This document shows positions 1-9,975 of a stretch of 28,568 nucleotides of DNA, piece after piece. The stretch's first letter is position 1; the number at the start of each line of letters is the position of its first letter. The DNA is from a bacterium UBP2_UBA2255 (lineage in GTDB: Bacteria; Edwardsbacteria; AC1; EtOH8): the NCBI GenBank assembly GCA_002347565.1, contig DDXR01000057.1, forward strand, positions 1-28,568, written 5' to 3'. A model generated the notes under the pieces. That model was not told the DNA's origin and searched no databases. It was given only the letters and a program-made list of their open reading frames with translations. Position numbers and translations under genes: made by a program.

Positions 1-92
1 GCGTCCAGGAACGAGTCGACGATCACCTTGCAGTCGCGCTGGGTGAACCCGGTCTTGTCGCAAACCATCTTGACGAGGTCAGCCTTGGTCAT
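1..92 (-). CDS. HU/IHF-family DNA-binding protein (N-terminal fragment)
   Basis: Only the first 30 codons are in the window; the gene continues past the left edge. The translation begins MTKADLVKMVCDKTGFTQ and continues RDCKVIVDSFLD, the typical N-terminal helix-turn-helix pair of HU/IHF proteins, which bend and compact DNA as dimers. The ATG at 92 follows a strong GGAGG ribosome binding site with about 6 nt spacing, which fixes the start. The beta-arm that contacts DNA is outside the window, so HU cannot be told from IHF. Confidence 0.85.
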   Translation of the reverse strand, partial: MTKADLVKMVCDKTGFTQRDCKVIVDSFLD

Positions 93-145
93 AGGGCCTC
101 CATAAGAGTGCTTTGGCTGTATGCAGAGATGCGACCGCCTTGATG

Positions 146-364
146 TCAGTGGCAGCTGGCGCAGTTGTGCGATGAGCAACTGCCGCAGCCTTTTCCCCCG
201 CCCGCTGCGGTGAAGCCGTCGCCGGTCTTGCACCCGAAGGTCGAGAACAGCTTGTCGACCTCCCGGCTGCTGCATGCCGGGCACCTGGGCACCGCCGATG
301 TAGACGCCATCAGCAGCTCGAACCTGGCCGAGCAACCGCGGCATTCGAATTCGTATATCGGCAT
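146..364 (-). CDS. FmdB-family zinc-ribbon protein
   Basis: This 72-residue protein starts MPIYEFECRGC, the hallmark of the FmdB/CxxC_CxxC_SSSS family of small putative regulatory proteins. Two zinc-knuckle pairs are visible, Cys8/Cys11 and Cys28/Cys31. The family core is about 45 residues; the glycine-rich tail with five further cysteines and a final His is an extension often seen in family members. The biochemical role is not established. No Shine-Dalgarno sequence precedes the ATG, and a near-consensus promoter lies directly upstream, so the transcript may be nearly leaderless. The next gene downstream is the HU-like gene, 53 nt away. Confidence 0.85.
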   Translation of the reverse strand: MPIYEFECRGCSARFELLMASTSAVPRCPACSSREVDKLFSTFGCKTGDGFTAAGGGKGCGSCSSHNCASCH

Positions 365-370
365 ACCGTT

Positions 371-399
371 ATCTTACAAAGAATTACGATATTTGTCAA
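371..399 (-). promoter_or_regulatory. Sigma70-type promoter for the FmdB-type gene
   Basis: On the minus strand TTGACA (399-394) and TAAGAT (376-371) are separated by exactly 17 nt of AT-rich sequence. The -35 box is perfect and the -10 box differs from TATAAT at one position in the middle. Only six bases separate the -10 box from the ATG at 364, so the predicted start site falls on or next to the start codon. This is the best promoter I could see in the window. Confidence 0.75.
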
Positions 400-469
400 T
401 ACCTATTTTCAAAAAAACGCGCTGCGGCCGTCGCCGCTGTCCGTTGGCGCCGTGCGGCGCTCCGCCCGA

Positions 470-1506
470 TCAGTGCCCGCCCCGGGGCTTGGCCCGCGCC
501 GACAGCTCGGCCAGCAGCTGCGCAGCCTGGGCCAGCGGGAATTCGCGCCGGCCGCGGCTGCGGACGATCGTCAGGCGCTCGTCCGGCGACGGCAGGCCGC
601 GCTCGTCGCCGGCGGCGGCGAGCAGCGTCGGCAGCTTCAGGAAGTAGGCGATGCTGAACTCGTCGCTCTTGGCGCCGATGAACGCCTGGCAGTGGCGCAG
701 GATCTCGGCCAGCTCGACGGTGGAGAGGGAATTATATGACACCGTCCGGGGGCCGGCCCCCGGATCGGCGGCGCCGGACCGGTTGAGCAGAATCAGCTGG
801 ATGCCGGCGAACGGCTCGGCCGCGCGCAGGAACGCACGCAGTTCGCGCTCCCGCCACGCACCGGCCTCGACCGCCACCGCCAGCCGTCCGCCCAGGTCGG
901 CCTGGAACCGCTCCCGGAATTCGCGCTTGCCCTCGCTGATCATCGGCCGCGGCCAGTGGATGAAGTGCTCGGCGCGGCGCGCGCCCAGCTGGGCGACCAC
1001 GGCGTTGTTGCGCTCGATCTCGTCGGCGGGCAGGCCGGCGGCGCGGATGGCGCAGTTCTTGAACGGCTCGTCGCCCGGGAACTGGACGCCGTAGCGGACG
1101 GCGATGCCGGACCGGTACAGCAGGAAGCTGCGCAGCTGGTGGTGCCGGTGGTCGAGGTCGACCAGCAGGTCGAACTGCTTGCGGCCGATCAGGCGCTGCA
1201 GGCGCCGGAACTCGCGGCCGCGGACGGTCCGCAGCTGGTCCGGGCGGAAGTCGATGACCTCGTCCACCTCGTCGTCGAACCACCACAGGCCGCGCTTGCG
1301 GTCGTCCACCAGCAGTGCCAGCAGGCTGCCGTCGAAGCGGCGGCGCAGGGCCCTGATGGCCGGCAGGGCCATCAGCAGCTCGCCGTCGGCCTGGGCCGGC
1401 ACGCACAGCACGCGCTGCGGCGCCCGCAGCAGGCGGGAGAACGGCAGCTGCTCGCGCCTGCCGAAGCGGCGGCTCCAGTCGATCCGCAGGTCGGTGAGCG
1501 CGCCCA

Positions 1507-1507
<1 letters not shown>
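470..1507 (-). CDS. GT9-like glycosyltransferase (heptosyltransferase family), divergent
   Basis: This 345-residue protein has the layout of family 9 glycosyltransferases, the ADP-heptose:LPS heptosyltransferase type. It has an N-terminal Rossmann half with the family signature in degraded form (ADGELLMALPAIRALRRRF, about residues 40-58), and a C-terminal half with a strand-helix stretch ending in AFIGAKSDEFSIAYFLKLP (near residue 280). In active members that second stretch normally reads like GxDSGxxHxAxAxxxP. Here the Asp and His positions are Lys and Ser, so the enzyme may be inactive or use another substrate. The start codon overlaps the stop of lon in TGATG, so the two are translationally coupled. 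If active it would act on a surface glycan at the inner membrane. Confidence 0.65.
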
Positions 1508-3852
<2,345 letters not shown>

Positions 3853-3882
3853 AATCCCTCATCAATGTCACGGGAATGCAGA

Positions 3883-3954
3883 GAACCGCGAAGACGCGAA
3901 GCCCGCGAAGACCTATCCGGGAACCCTTGGCGACCTTGGCGTCTTGGCGGTTTC
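3883..3954. repeat. Imperfect inverted repeat between hsp20 and lon
   Basis: The left arm GAACCGCGAAGACGCGAAG (3883-3901) is mirrored by the complement of CTTGGCGTCTTGGCGGTTTC (3935-3954), with a few mismatches. It fills the space between the hsp20 stop and the lon ribosome binding site. Sequences of this kind recur between genes in many environmental bacteria, so it is probably a mobile or REP-like repeat. It could still form a stem in the hsp20-lon transcript. Confidence 0.6.
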
Positions 3955-3955
3955 G

Positions 3956-4393
3956 TCAGTCGATCTTGACCTCGACCACCTTCTTGGCCGCCTTGGCCAG
4001 CCGGATCTCCAGTATCCCGTCCTTGTACACCGAGCGGATGTCCTCGCGCGAGACGTGGTCCGGCAGCACGATCTCCTTGGAGAACCGCCCGTGGCTGATC
4101 TCCATCTTGAGATAGATGCGCTTGGCGTCGTCCTCGCCCAGGTCGCGGCGGACGCCGGTCACCGTCAGCTGGTCGCCGCTGACGCTGATGGCCAGGTCCC
4201 GCTTGGACACGCCGGCCAGCTCCAGCTTGATCACCAGGTCGGCCTCGGTCTCATAGATGTCGCCGTAGGGGTGCCATACCGACTCGTCGTCCAGCGAGTA
4301 CACCGGCTGGACGATCTCGGTCAGGTCGTGGAACAGCCGCCCCAGGTCGCTGCGCACCCGGCCGCCCAGCCGCCGGGGATCCTCGGTTGCCAT
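3956..4393 (-). CDS. Small heat shock protein, Hsp20/alpha-crystallin family
   Basis: This 145-residue protein has one alpha-crystallin domain (about residues 40-140). Recognisable parts are the opening strand YGDIYETEADLVIKLELAGV, the middle LTVTGVRRD, and the closing DGILEIRLAK typical of bacterial Hsp20. The C-terminal VVEVKID could serve as the V/I-x-V/I motif that bridges oligomers. Such proteins bind unfolding proteins without ATP. It starts 10 nt after the SAM hydrolase stop and precedes lon, so holdase and protease genes may be co-expressed. Confidence 0.93.
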   Translation of the reverse strand: MATEDPRRLGGRVRSDLGRLFHDLTEIVQPVYSLDDESVWHPYGDIYETEADLVIKLELAGVSKRDLAISVSGDQLTVTGVRRDLGEDDAKRIYLKMEISHGRFSKEIVLPDHVSREDIRSVYKDGILEIRLAKAAKKVVEVKID

Positions 4394-4403
4394 GTCCGTC
4401 GCC

Positions 4404-5198
4404 TCACGTAATGATTTCGATCGTCACCGCCGCGCCCCGGGCCAGTTTCAGCGCCGCGGCGGCGCTGCCCCGGTTGACCGACACCTCCAACGTCCCCACG
4501 CTGCCGATCAGGGCCAGCGCCGCCCCCGGTGCTGCGCCGTCGTAGCCGTGCGCCAGGCCCTCGATCACTGCGGCGCCGGCCCGGACCCGCAGCTTCCTGC
4601 CCGCGGCCGCCGCCAGCAGGCCGGCGCCGATGTTGGTCACCAGGTTGCCGAAACGGTCGACGTGGACCACCTGGCCGGCGATGGCAGCGGCGCCGGCCTT
4701 GGGCTCGGGCAGGGGCAGGCGGACGAAGTCGTCGATGGCCGGCCCCAGCCAGCGCGGGTCCAGGCCGTCGAGCAGGTGGGCCGCCACCGGGCCGAAGATG
4801 TCCCGGCCGTGGAAGGTGTCGCTGACCGCTGCGGCGAAATGCTGGGATGCGGTCAGGTGGATCACCCGCTGCGGGTTTTCGTCGCGGTAGATGTAGCTGA
4901 AAATGCCGTTGTCGGGGCCGACGAAGTAGTAGTCCTTGGACTCGACCAGGATCGGCCGGCGGGCGCCGCCCACGCCGGGGTCGACCACCGCCAGGTGGAC
5001 CGTGCCCTTGGGGAAGCTGCGGTAGAACCCGCACAGGATGAAGGCGGCCTCCAGCACGTCCATGCCGGCGATGTCGTGGACCGCATCCACGATGTCCAGC
5101 GCCGGGTTGATGGCCAGCATGGTGCCCTTGAGCGAGGCCACGTAGTGGTCGCGCAGGCCGAAGTCGGTGGTCAGGGTGACGATCTTGCGCTCGGGCAT
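4404..5198 (-). CDS. SAM hydrolase (S-adenosyl-L-methionine hydroxide adenosyltransferase, DUF62)
   Basis: This 264-residue protein matches the DUF62/SAM hydroxide adenosyltransferase family, which splits S-adenosylmethionine into adenosine and methionine using water, and is related to fluorinase and chlorinase. Visible motifs are TTDFGLRDHYVASLKG at the N-terminus, VVDPGVGGARRPI containing the Asp and Arg of the active site, VGPDNGIFS, and FHGRDIFGPVAAHL with the catalytic His. Nothing suggests a halogenase, because the water-type Asp-Arg-His set is present and no halogen pathway genes are nearby. It is the first gene of the hsp20-lon-GT9 group. Confidence 0.9.
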   Translation of the reverse strand: MPERKIVTLTTDFGLRDHYVASLKGTMLAINPALDIVDAVHDIAGMDVLEAAFILCGFYRSFPKGTVHLAVVDPGVGGARRPILVESKDYYFVGPDNGIFSYIYRDENPQRVIHLTASQHFAAAVSDTFHGRDIFGPVAAHLLDGLDPRWLGPAIDDFVRLPLPEPKAGAAAIAGQVVHVDRFGNLVTNIGAGLLAAAAGRKLRVRAGAAVIEGLAHGYDGAAPGAALALIGSVGTLEVSVNRGSAAAALKLARGAAVTIEIIT

Positions 5199-5264
5199 TG
5201 CGGCTCCGGATGCTGCGATGGGTACGGTCTCACTGCCGGATCATTGACCGCGCGGGGGTGGCGA

Positions 5265-6722
5265 TCATTCCGCTCCGGACACCAGCTTTTCGATAAGGGC
5301 CCGGAGCGGGACCAGGGCGATGGTGCACCGCTGATCGGACGTCGCATAGGGCACGACCAGCATCCCGTTGTGCGCCAGCGCGCCGCAGGTGTAGACGACG
5401 TTCGGGACGTACCCCGACCGCGTGGCGTCCGTCCACCGGATCAGCGGCTCCCGCAGGCGGCCCAGCACCCGCGACGGGTCATCCCTGTCCAGCAGTGCGG
5501 CGCCGATGGCGTATTGCCGGAACGGGCCGACGCCGTGGGTGAGCAGCAGCCAGCCGTGCTCGGTCTCGATCGGCGAGCCGCAGTTCCCGATCTGGACGAA
5601 TTCCCAGGGGAACGAGGGCCGCATCAGCGGGACGGATTCGTGCCAGAAATGGATGTTGTCGGAGTACATCACATACAGATTTTCATTGTCCTGGCGGGAG
5701 ACCACGGCGTACCGCCCGCGGATCTTCCGGGGGAACAGCGCCATCCCCTTGTTGGCGGCGGCGTCCCCGTTGAGGGTCAGCATCTTGAAGTGCCGGAAAT
5801 CCCCCGTTTCCATCAGCTGCGGCAGGATCGCCTTGCCGTCATATGCCGTGTAGGTGGCATAATAGCTCCGGCTGCCGTCGTCATGTGTGAACAGGACGAA
5901 CCGCGCGTCCTCGATCCCGTTCTGCTCGCTGGGCGACATCGGGAACAGCACCCGCTCGGGCAACGGTACGGACGGATCGAACCGGGCCTCGTAGTTACAG
6001 CGGGCCAGCCACAGCAGCTTGTCGCTGGTGAGCCGGTCCGCCTGCGCTACCGGTTTGTGGACGAAGAAGTACGACCTGATCAGCTCCAGCAGATCGTCGA
6101 GCGTGAACTCGTCCGGCAGCGAGCCGATGACTGACTTCGAGCATTCGTTCCAGGCGTCCATCTCCCGGAGCTTGCGGGCGAACGTGGCCTTGTCGTACAC
6201 GGTGCTCGGCGTCGCTACGGCTGCGACTGCATGGACGCCGGGGGCGTCGACGGTGACCGCATGGTCAGCGGCGATGGTGCCGGACCGGAACGTCAGCGAC
6301 GAGATGTGGCCCTCGCCGGTCGCCCGCAGGCTGAGGATGACGCGGAGCGCACCCGGGGCCAGCCCCGACTGGTCGGGATGCGGGACGATCGAGGGGTTGA
6401 ACAGGGCCGCCGCCTCGAACGCGTATTCGGCCACGAACAGCGATCCGATCAGCAGCCGCCGGTCCGGGGACGGCAGCACGTCGGACGGCAGGTGCCGGCG
6501 CACCGCCTCGAACTGGCGCTCCAGCAGCGCCTCGAAGCCCCGGTGGCGCCCCTCGAACTTGGCGCGGACATCCCCCAGCTCGCGCTGCGCCGACGCCTCG
6601 TCGAGCGACAGCACCCTGGCGATGATCCGCTCCACCCGGGACTCGCTGAAAGGGACATGGGCGCGGGCGATGACCCGCCGGGCATCGGGCGCCAGGGTGA
6701 TACTAGTGTCCGTAACCAACAT
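5265..6722 (-). CDS. GH130-family glycoside phosphorylase/hydrolase-like protein
   Basis: This 485-residue protein has the five-bladed beta-propeller signatures of GH130, whose members mostly phosphorolyse beta-mannosides. It shows ALFNPSIV near residue 90, GIEDARFVLFTHDDG where the general acid Asp of the family EDPR-like motif falls, KGMALFPRKIRGRYAVVSR, and GSPIETEHGWLLLTHGV. The extra N-terminal 80 or so residues form a helical region found in longer members. It is probably cytoplasmic, with no signal peptide. The partner downstream in the window is a GT4 fusion gene; GH130 and such GT4 proteins are often neighbours, which suggests handling of an oligomannoside or similar storage/surface glycan. 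The substrate cannot be read from the sequence. Confidence 0.85.
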   Translation of the reverse strand: MLVTDTSITLAPDARRVIARAHVPFSESRVERIIARVLSLDEASAQRELGDVRAKFEGRHRGFEALLERQFEAVRRHLPSDVLPSPDRRLLIGSLFVAEYAFEAAALFNPSIVPHPDQSGLAPGALRVILSLRATGEGHISSLTFRSGTIAADHAVTVDAPGVHAVAAVATPSTVYDKATFARKLREMDAWNECSKSVIGSLPDEFTLDDLLELIRSYFFVHKPVAQADRLTSDKLLWLARCNYEARFDPSVPLPERVLFPMSPSEQNGIEDARFVLFTHDDGSRSYYATYTAYDGKAILPQLMETGDFRHFKMLTLNGDAAANKGMALFPRKIRGRYAVVSRQDNENLYVMYSDNIHFWHESVPLMRPSFPWEFVQIGNCGSPIETEHGWLLLTHGVGPFRQYAIGAALLDRDDPSRVLGRLREPLIRWTDATRSGYVPNVVYTCGALAHNGMLVVPYATSDQRCTIALVPLRALIEKLVSGAE

Positions 6723-7086
6723 GGGTGAAATATTCCATTATGTACTGCCTTTTCGATTCATCATGAAATGTTGTTAGGTATAAACCCAGATTCGAATCTC
6801 GAAATCGGAAGAACTAAACAATATCAAATGACCAAATATTACAAATGCAAAACAATACTGTTTAGGTTGCCGAACAAGAGCGAATCCACTGAACCAACGA
6901 GCGTGGTCAACCTGAGACATACTCCTTGCCCGACCAGTTAAATGGATGGGTGCTGTTGTCCTTCATCCGATGGGGTTTGGAGTATTCCGGAACGACATTA
7001 TGCCAGTTTATTGCCAAAGTTCTGCCGGTCTTTCGCATTGAGTTTTTGCATTTGCTTCGAGTTTCGAAATTCGTATTTCGAATTTG
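6723..7086. other. Intergenic region between the GT4 fusion gene and the GH130 gene
   Basis: This 364-bp stretch is AT-richer than its surroundings and has no convincing gene. Just past the GT4 stop is a perfect inverted repeat, TTCGAAAT-TCGT-ATTTCGAA (7063-7082), inside a longer run of TTCGAA-type sequence; a related stretch with TCGAATCTCGAAATCGG lies near 6793. It should also hold the promoter of the GH130 gene, but I see no clear -35/-10 pair. Confidence 0.5.
7063..7082. repeat. Perfect short inverted repeat after the GT4 stop
   Basis: Eight-base arms TTCGAAAT and ATTTCGAA flank a TCGT loop, about 5 bases beyond the GT4 fusion stop codon. There is no T-run on the coding strand, so a rho-independent terminator is not supported. 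It resembles common intergenic TTCGAAAT repeats. Confidence 0.5.
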
Positions 7087-9363
7087 CTATTCCGGTATCG
7101 GCTCCTTGAAGCTCTCGATGACGTTCGCGGTGTCGGTCATCTCGCACAGGGACAGCAGGAACGCGATGGTCGACTCGGCGCCCTGGTTGCGGTTGACCCG
7201 GTCGACGTGCAGGCCGTCGTAGCAGCCGCCGTTGGAGGGCTCGTACAGCGGGATCCCCAGGTCGTTGGCCCCCAGGAACCATTGGAACGCCTTCTTGGCC
7301 TCATCGTACCAACGCCGGTCCTTGGTCGTGCGGTAGGCCTCCAGGCAGGCGGAGACGGTGGAATAGGCCTCGATCGGCTGCTGGTCGAAGACCGGCTTGG
7401 CCGTGCCGCGCTGGTAGATCCGGTCCGTGCCCACCGGCTGGAAATGGCCACGGGACGACGTCTGGGCGGCGGCCAGCCACCGCAGCGAGTCGATCCCGCT
7501 GCCCAGCATCGCGTCGTCGGCCAGGGCCCGCCCGCCGAGGATCAGGGCATGGGACAGCGCGGCATTGTCGTAGCTCAGGCTCTGCTCGAACCAGCCCCAA
7601 TCGGGGCCGCTGTTCTCGCGGTACAGCCGCAGCAGCTGCGTGGCCAGCGTCTCCAGCCGGCTGCGGGACGAGCGGTCGCCCGGGAACCGCTGCTGGTAGG
7701 CGTAGGCGCCGATCAGGGCGAAGGCCCAGGCCCGGGGCGAGGAGAACGTCGACGCCGGGGTCAGCGCCTGCTCGAAGATCTCGGCCGCCATCTGCGAGAA
7801 GCCCTGGTTGGCCGAGCGGCTGATGCAGGTCCCCAGGGCCCACACCGCCCGGCCGTGGCTGTCCTCGGAGAAGCCGGCATCCACCCAGGTCCGCTGGAAG
7901 CTGAGGAAGTTGCCGAACCGCGCGGCCGCGCCGTCCCAGGCGTAGCGGATGAAGCCGAGGTACCGGCTGGCCAGGTCGTCCAGCCGCCGGGGGTTGATCG
8001 TGCCCAGGTTTTCCAGCAGCACGGTCAGGATCAGCGCCCGGGCGTTGTCGTCGGTGCAGTAGCCCTCGGCGAAGTTGGGGACGTTGTGCCGGGCGTGCTG
8101 GAAGATGCCGATGGAATCGGTCATCCGCAGGAAGTGGTCCAGCTTGATCTCGGGCAGGATGGCCGGCTGGGCGTTGAGCGGCCGGAATGATTTATTCCGT
8201 TGCATCACCCCCGGCCGCTTCTGGCGGGCCTCCTCGAACAGGCCGGCGTACTGCAGCACCACCTTGTCCCAGGTCATGTCGCGGCCGATCAGGTAGGCCT
8301 GCTTGCGCATGGCGTGGCGCTCGACGTCGTTGCCCAGCAGCCGGGCGGTCGCCCGGGCGATGGCCCCGGAATCGCCGAACGGCACCAGCACCCCCCTGCC
8401 GTCGGCCAGCAGTTCCCGGGCGTGCCAGAACGGCGTCGAGACCACCGCCTTGCCCGACCCGAACGAATAGGCCAGCGTTCCCGAGGTGATCTGCGACTCC
8501 ACCAGGTACGGGGTCAGGTAGACGTCGGCCAGCACGATCAGCTCCTTCAGCTCCTCGATCGAGACGAACCGGTCGTGGAAGATGACGTTCCCGGCCACGC
8601 CCAGCTCGTCCGCCAGCAGCTGCAGCGACAGCCGGTACTTCTCGCCCTCGGTCCGCAGCAAATTGGGATGGGTGACGCCGGCCACCAGGTACACCGCGTT
8701 GGGATGTTCCTTGATGATCGCCGGCAGCGCCCGCAGCACGACCTCGATGCCTTTGTTGGGCGCCAGCAGGCCGAACGTCAACAGGACGATCTTGCCCTCG
8801 ACGTCGTACTTGTCCTTGTAGAAGCTGGGGTCGATGAACGGCACGTCGGGGATGCCGTGCGGGATCAGGCGGACCTTGTCCTGGGGCGTATGATACACGC
8901 GGTCCAGGATTTCGGCGCCCTTGTGGGACATGGTGACCACGTAATCGGACAGCGCCAGCAGTTCGTCCATCACCCGGCGCTGCTGGACGCTGGGGTTCTC
9001 CAGCACCGTGTGCAGGGTCGTGACCAGGGGCATCCGCAGATTACGCAGCAGCGACAGGACATGGCCGCCCGCCTTGCCGCCGAAGATCCCGTATTCGTGC
9101 TGCAGGCAGACGATGTCGACATTGTTGAGATTGAGGAAGTCGGCGGCGGCCCGGTAATCATCCAGGTCCTGCTCCCGGATCTCGAACCGGACGCGTTCCG
9201 GGTAATGGTAGCCCTCCTCGATGTCGGTGATGGGCACGGCGAAGCACTGGACGCCGGGATTGTTGGCCGCGAACGACTCGCAGATGTCCGTCGTGAACGT
9301 GGCGATGCCGCACTGCCGGGGCAGGTAGTTGCCGATGAAGGCGATCTTTTTAATGTTCTTCAT
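7087..9363 (-). CDS. GT4 glycosyltransferase fused to an alpha/alpha-barrel glycosidase-like domain
   Basis: A two-domain protein of about 758 residues. The N-terminal half (to about residue 390) is a GT-B fold of family GT4: KKIAFIGNYLPRQCGIATFT at the start, LQHEYGIFGGKAGG, and the nucleotide-sugar region SFGSGKAVVSTPFWHAREL. The C-terminal half looks like a six-hairpin alpha/alpha-toroid, with EGYCTDDNARALI, FSEDSHGRAVWALG and NRNQGAESTIAFL; its Asp/Glu-rich motifs suggest a glycoside-active site. The longest frame starts at a TTG at 9396, but the ATG at 9363 gives the usual family N-terminus and is preferred. This fusion next to GH130 is known in other bacteria, but its product is unclear. 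Confidence 0.85.
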   Translation of the reverse strand: MKNIKKIAFIGNYLPRQCGIATFTTDICESFAANNPGVQCFAVPITDIEEGYHYPERVRFEIREQDLDDYRAAADFLNLNNVDIVCLQHEYGIFGGKAGGHVLSLLRNLRMPLVTTLHTVLENPSVQQRRVMDELLALSDYVVTMSHKGAEILDRVYHTPQDKVRLIPHGIPDVPFIDPSFYKDKYDVEGKIVLLTFGLLAPNKGIEVVLRALPAIIKEHPNAVYLVAGVTHPNLLRTEGEKYRLSLQLLADELGVAGNVIFHDRFVSIEELKELIVLADVYLTPYLVESQITSGTLAYSFGSGKAVVSTPFWHARELLADGRGVLVPFGDSGAIARATARLLGNDVERHAMRKQAYLIGRDMTWDKVVLQYAGLFEEARQKRPGVMQRNKSFRPLNAQPAILPEIKLDHFLRMTDSIGIFQHARHNVPNFAEGYCTDDNARALILTVLLENLGTINPRRLDDLASRYLGFIRYAWDGAAARFGNFLSFQRTWVDAGFSEDSHGRAVWALGTCISRSANQGFSQMAAEIFEQALTPASTFSSPRAWAFALIGAYAYQQRFPGDRSSRSRLETLATQLLRLYRENSGPDWGWFEQSLSYDNAALSHALILGGRALADDAMLGSGIDSLRWLAAAQTSSRGHFQPVGTDRIYQRGTAKPVFDQQPIEAYSTVSACLEAYRTTKDRRWYDEAKKAFQWFLGANDLGIPLYEPSNGGCYDGLHVDRVNRNQGAESTIAFLLSLCEMTDTANVIESFKEPIPE

Positions 9364-9419
9364 TGTTTGCTTAATCGTGGCGCGACCAGGCGGCAACCGC
9401 GCATGTCGAAATCGGAGAT

Positions 9420-9938
9420 TTAATCAGAGAATACCTTGTAGTAGTTTTTATCACGGACCTGGAGGCCGTATATTTTCCTTTTCGTGTCATCTCGCAATGG
9501 GAATTGCTCCGCCGCCTTTTTCAGCAGGTTGATGTGGAACTTGGTGTTGATGCACACGGCGTTGACGAGCTTCTGCCCGACCAGCGGCGATTGGCAGATG
9601 CTCTCAAAGATCAGGTTGAGCTCCCCCGACTCCATGTCTACGATCTTCAGCATCGTCTCATCGAGCCCCGGCCCCGTTTTGACGAACGACACGATCGAAT
9701 CCAGCCGTTTTCGCTCATCCTGGATCATCTCGTCGGTGATGCCGATTGCGATATCCGCGGCGTACGGCGAGGTCCTGATCTCGTCGAGACGCCGGGCATG
9801 CGCCAGCTCCTGGTCCGACATGTCGCTGAAGAACTGCCTGATCTCAAGGTCCTCGAAGTTGATCGAGCACCACAGGTACACCTCGGACATCTTAAGCTCA
9901 AGCTGCTTCAGCCGGTCCGCCGCCTCCTTCAGTCGCAT
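9420..9938 (-). CDS. Ferritin-like/rubrerythrin-type diiron protein
   Basis: This 172-residue, largely helical protein has the four-helix-bundle metal pattern: Glu19 in helix 1, the pair Glu44-x-x-His47 (DQELAHARR), then Glu103/Glu106 (DMESGE) and His135 (TKFHINLL). This is consistent with a diiron ferritin-like domain of rubrerythrin type. There is no C-terminal rubredoxin zinc/iron knuckle, so an electron donor would have to be separate. A likely role is peroxide or iron handling. It starts 37 nt after the SoxB-like flavoprotein stop and may protect against peroxide made by that enzyme, but this is inference. Confidence 0.7.
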   Translation of the reverse strand: MRLKEAADRLKQLELKMSEVYLWCSINFEDLEIRQFFSDMSDQELAHARRLDEIRTSPYAADIAIGITDEMIQDERKRLDSIVSFVKTGPGLDETMLKIVDMESGELNLIFESICQSPLVGQKLVNAVCINTKFHINLLKKAAEQFPLRDDTKRKIYGLQVRDKNYYKVFSD

Positions 9939-9975
9939 CAGTCAGTCTCCACCGAGTGATCGCGATGGCCGTCGC

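Noticed and set aside
4404..5198. Fluorinase/chlorinase
   Set aside because: The sequence keeps the Asp-Arg-His set of SAM hydrolases, and no halometabolite genes are nearby.
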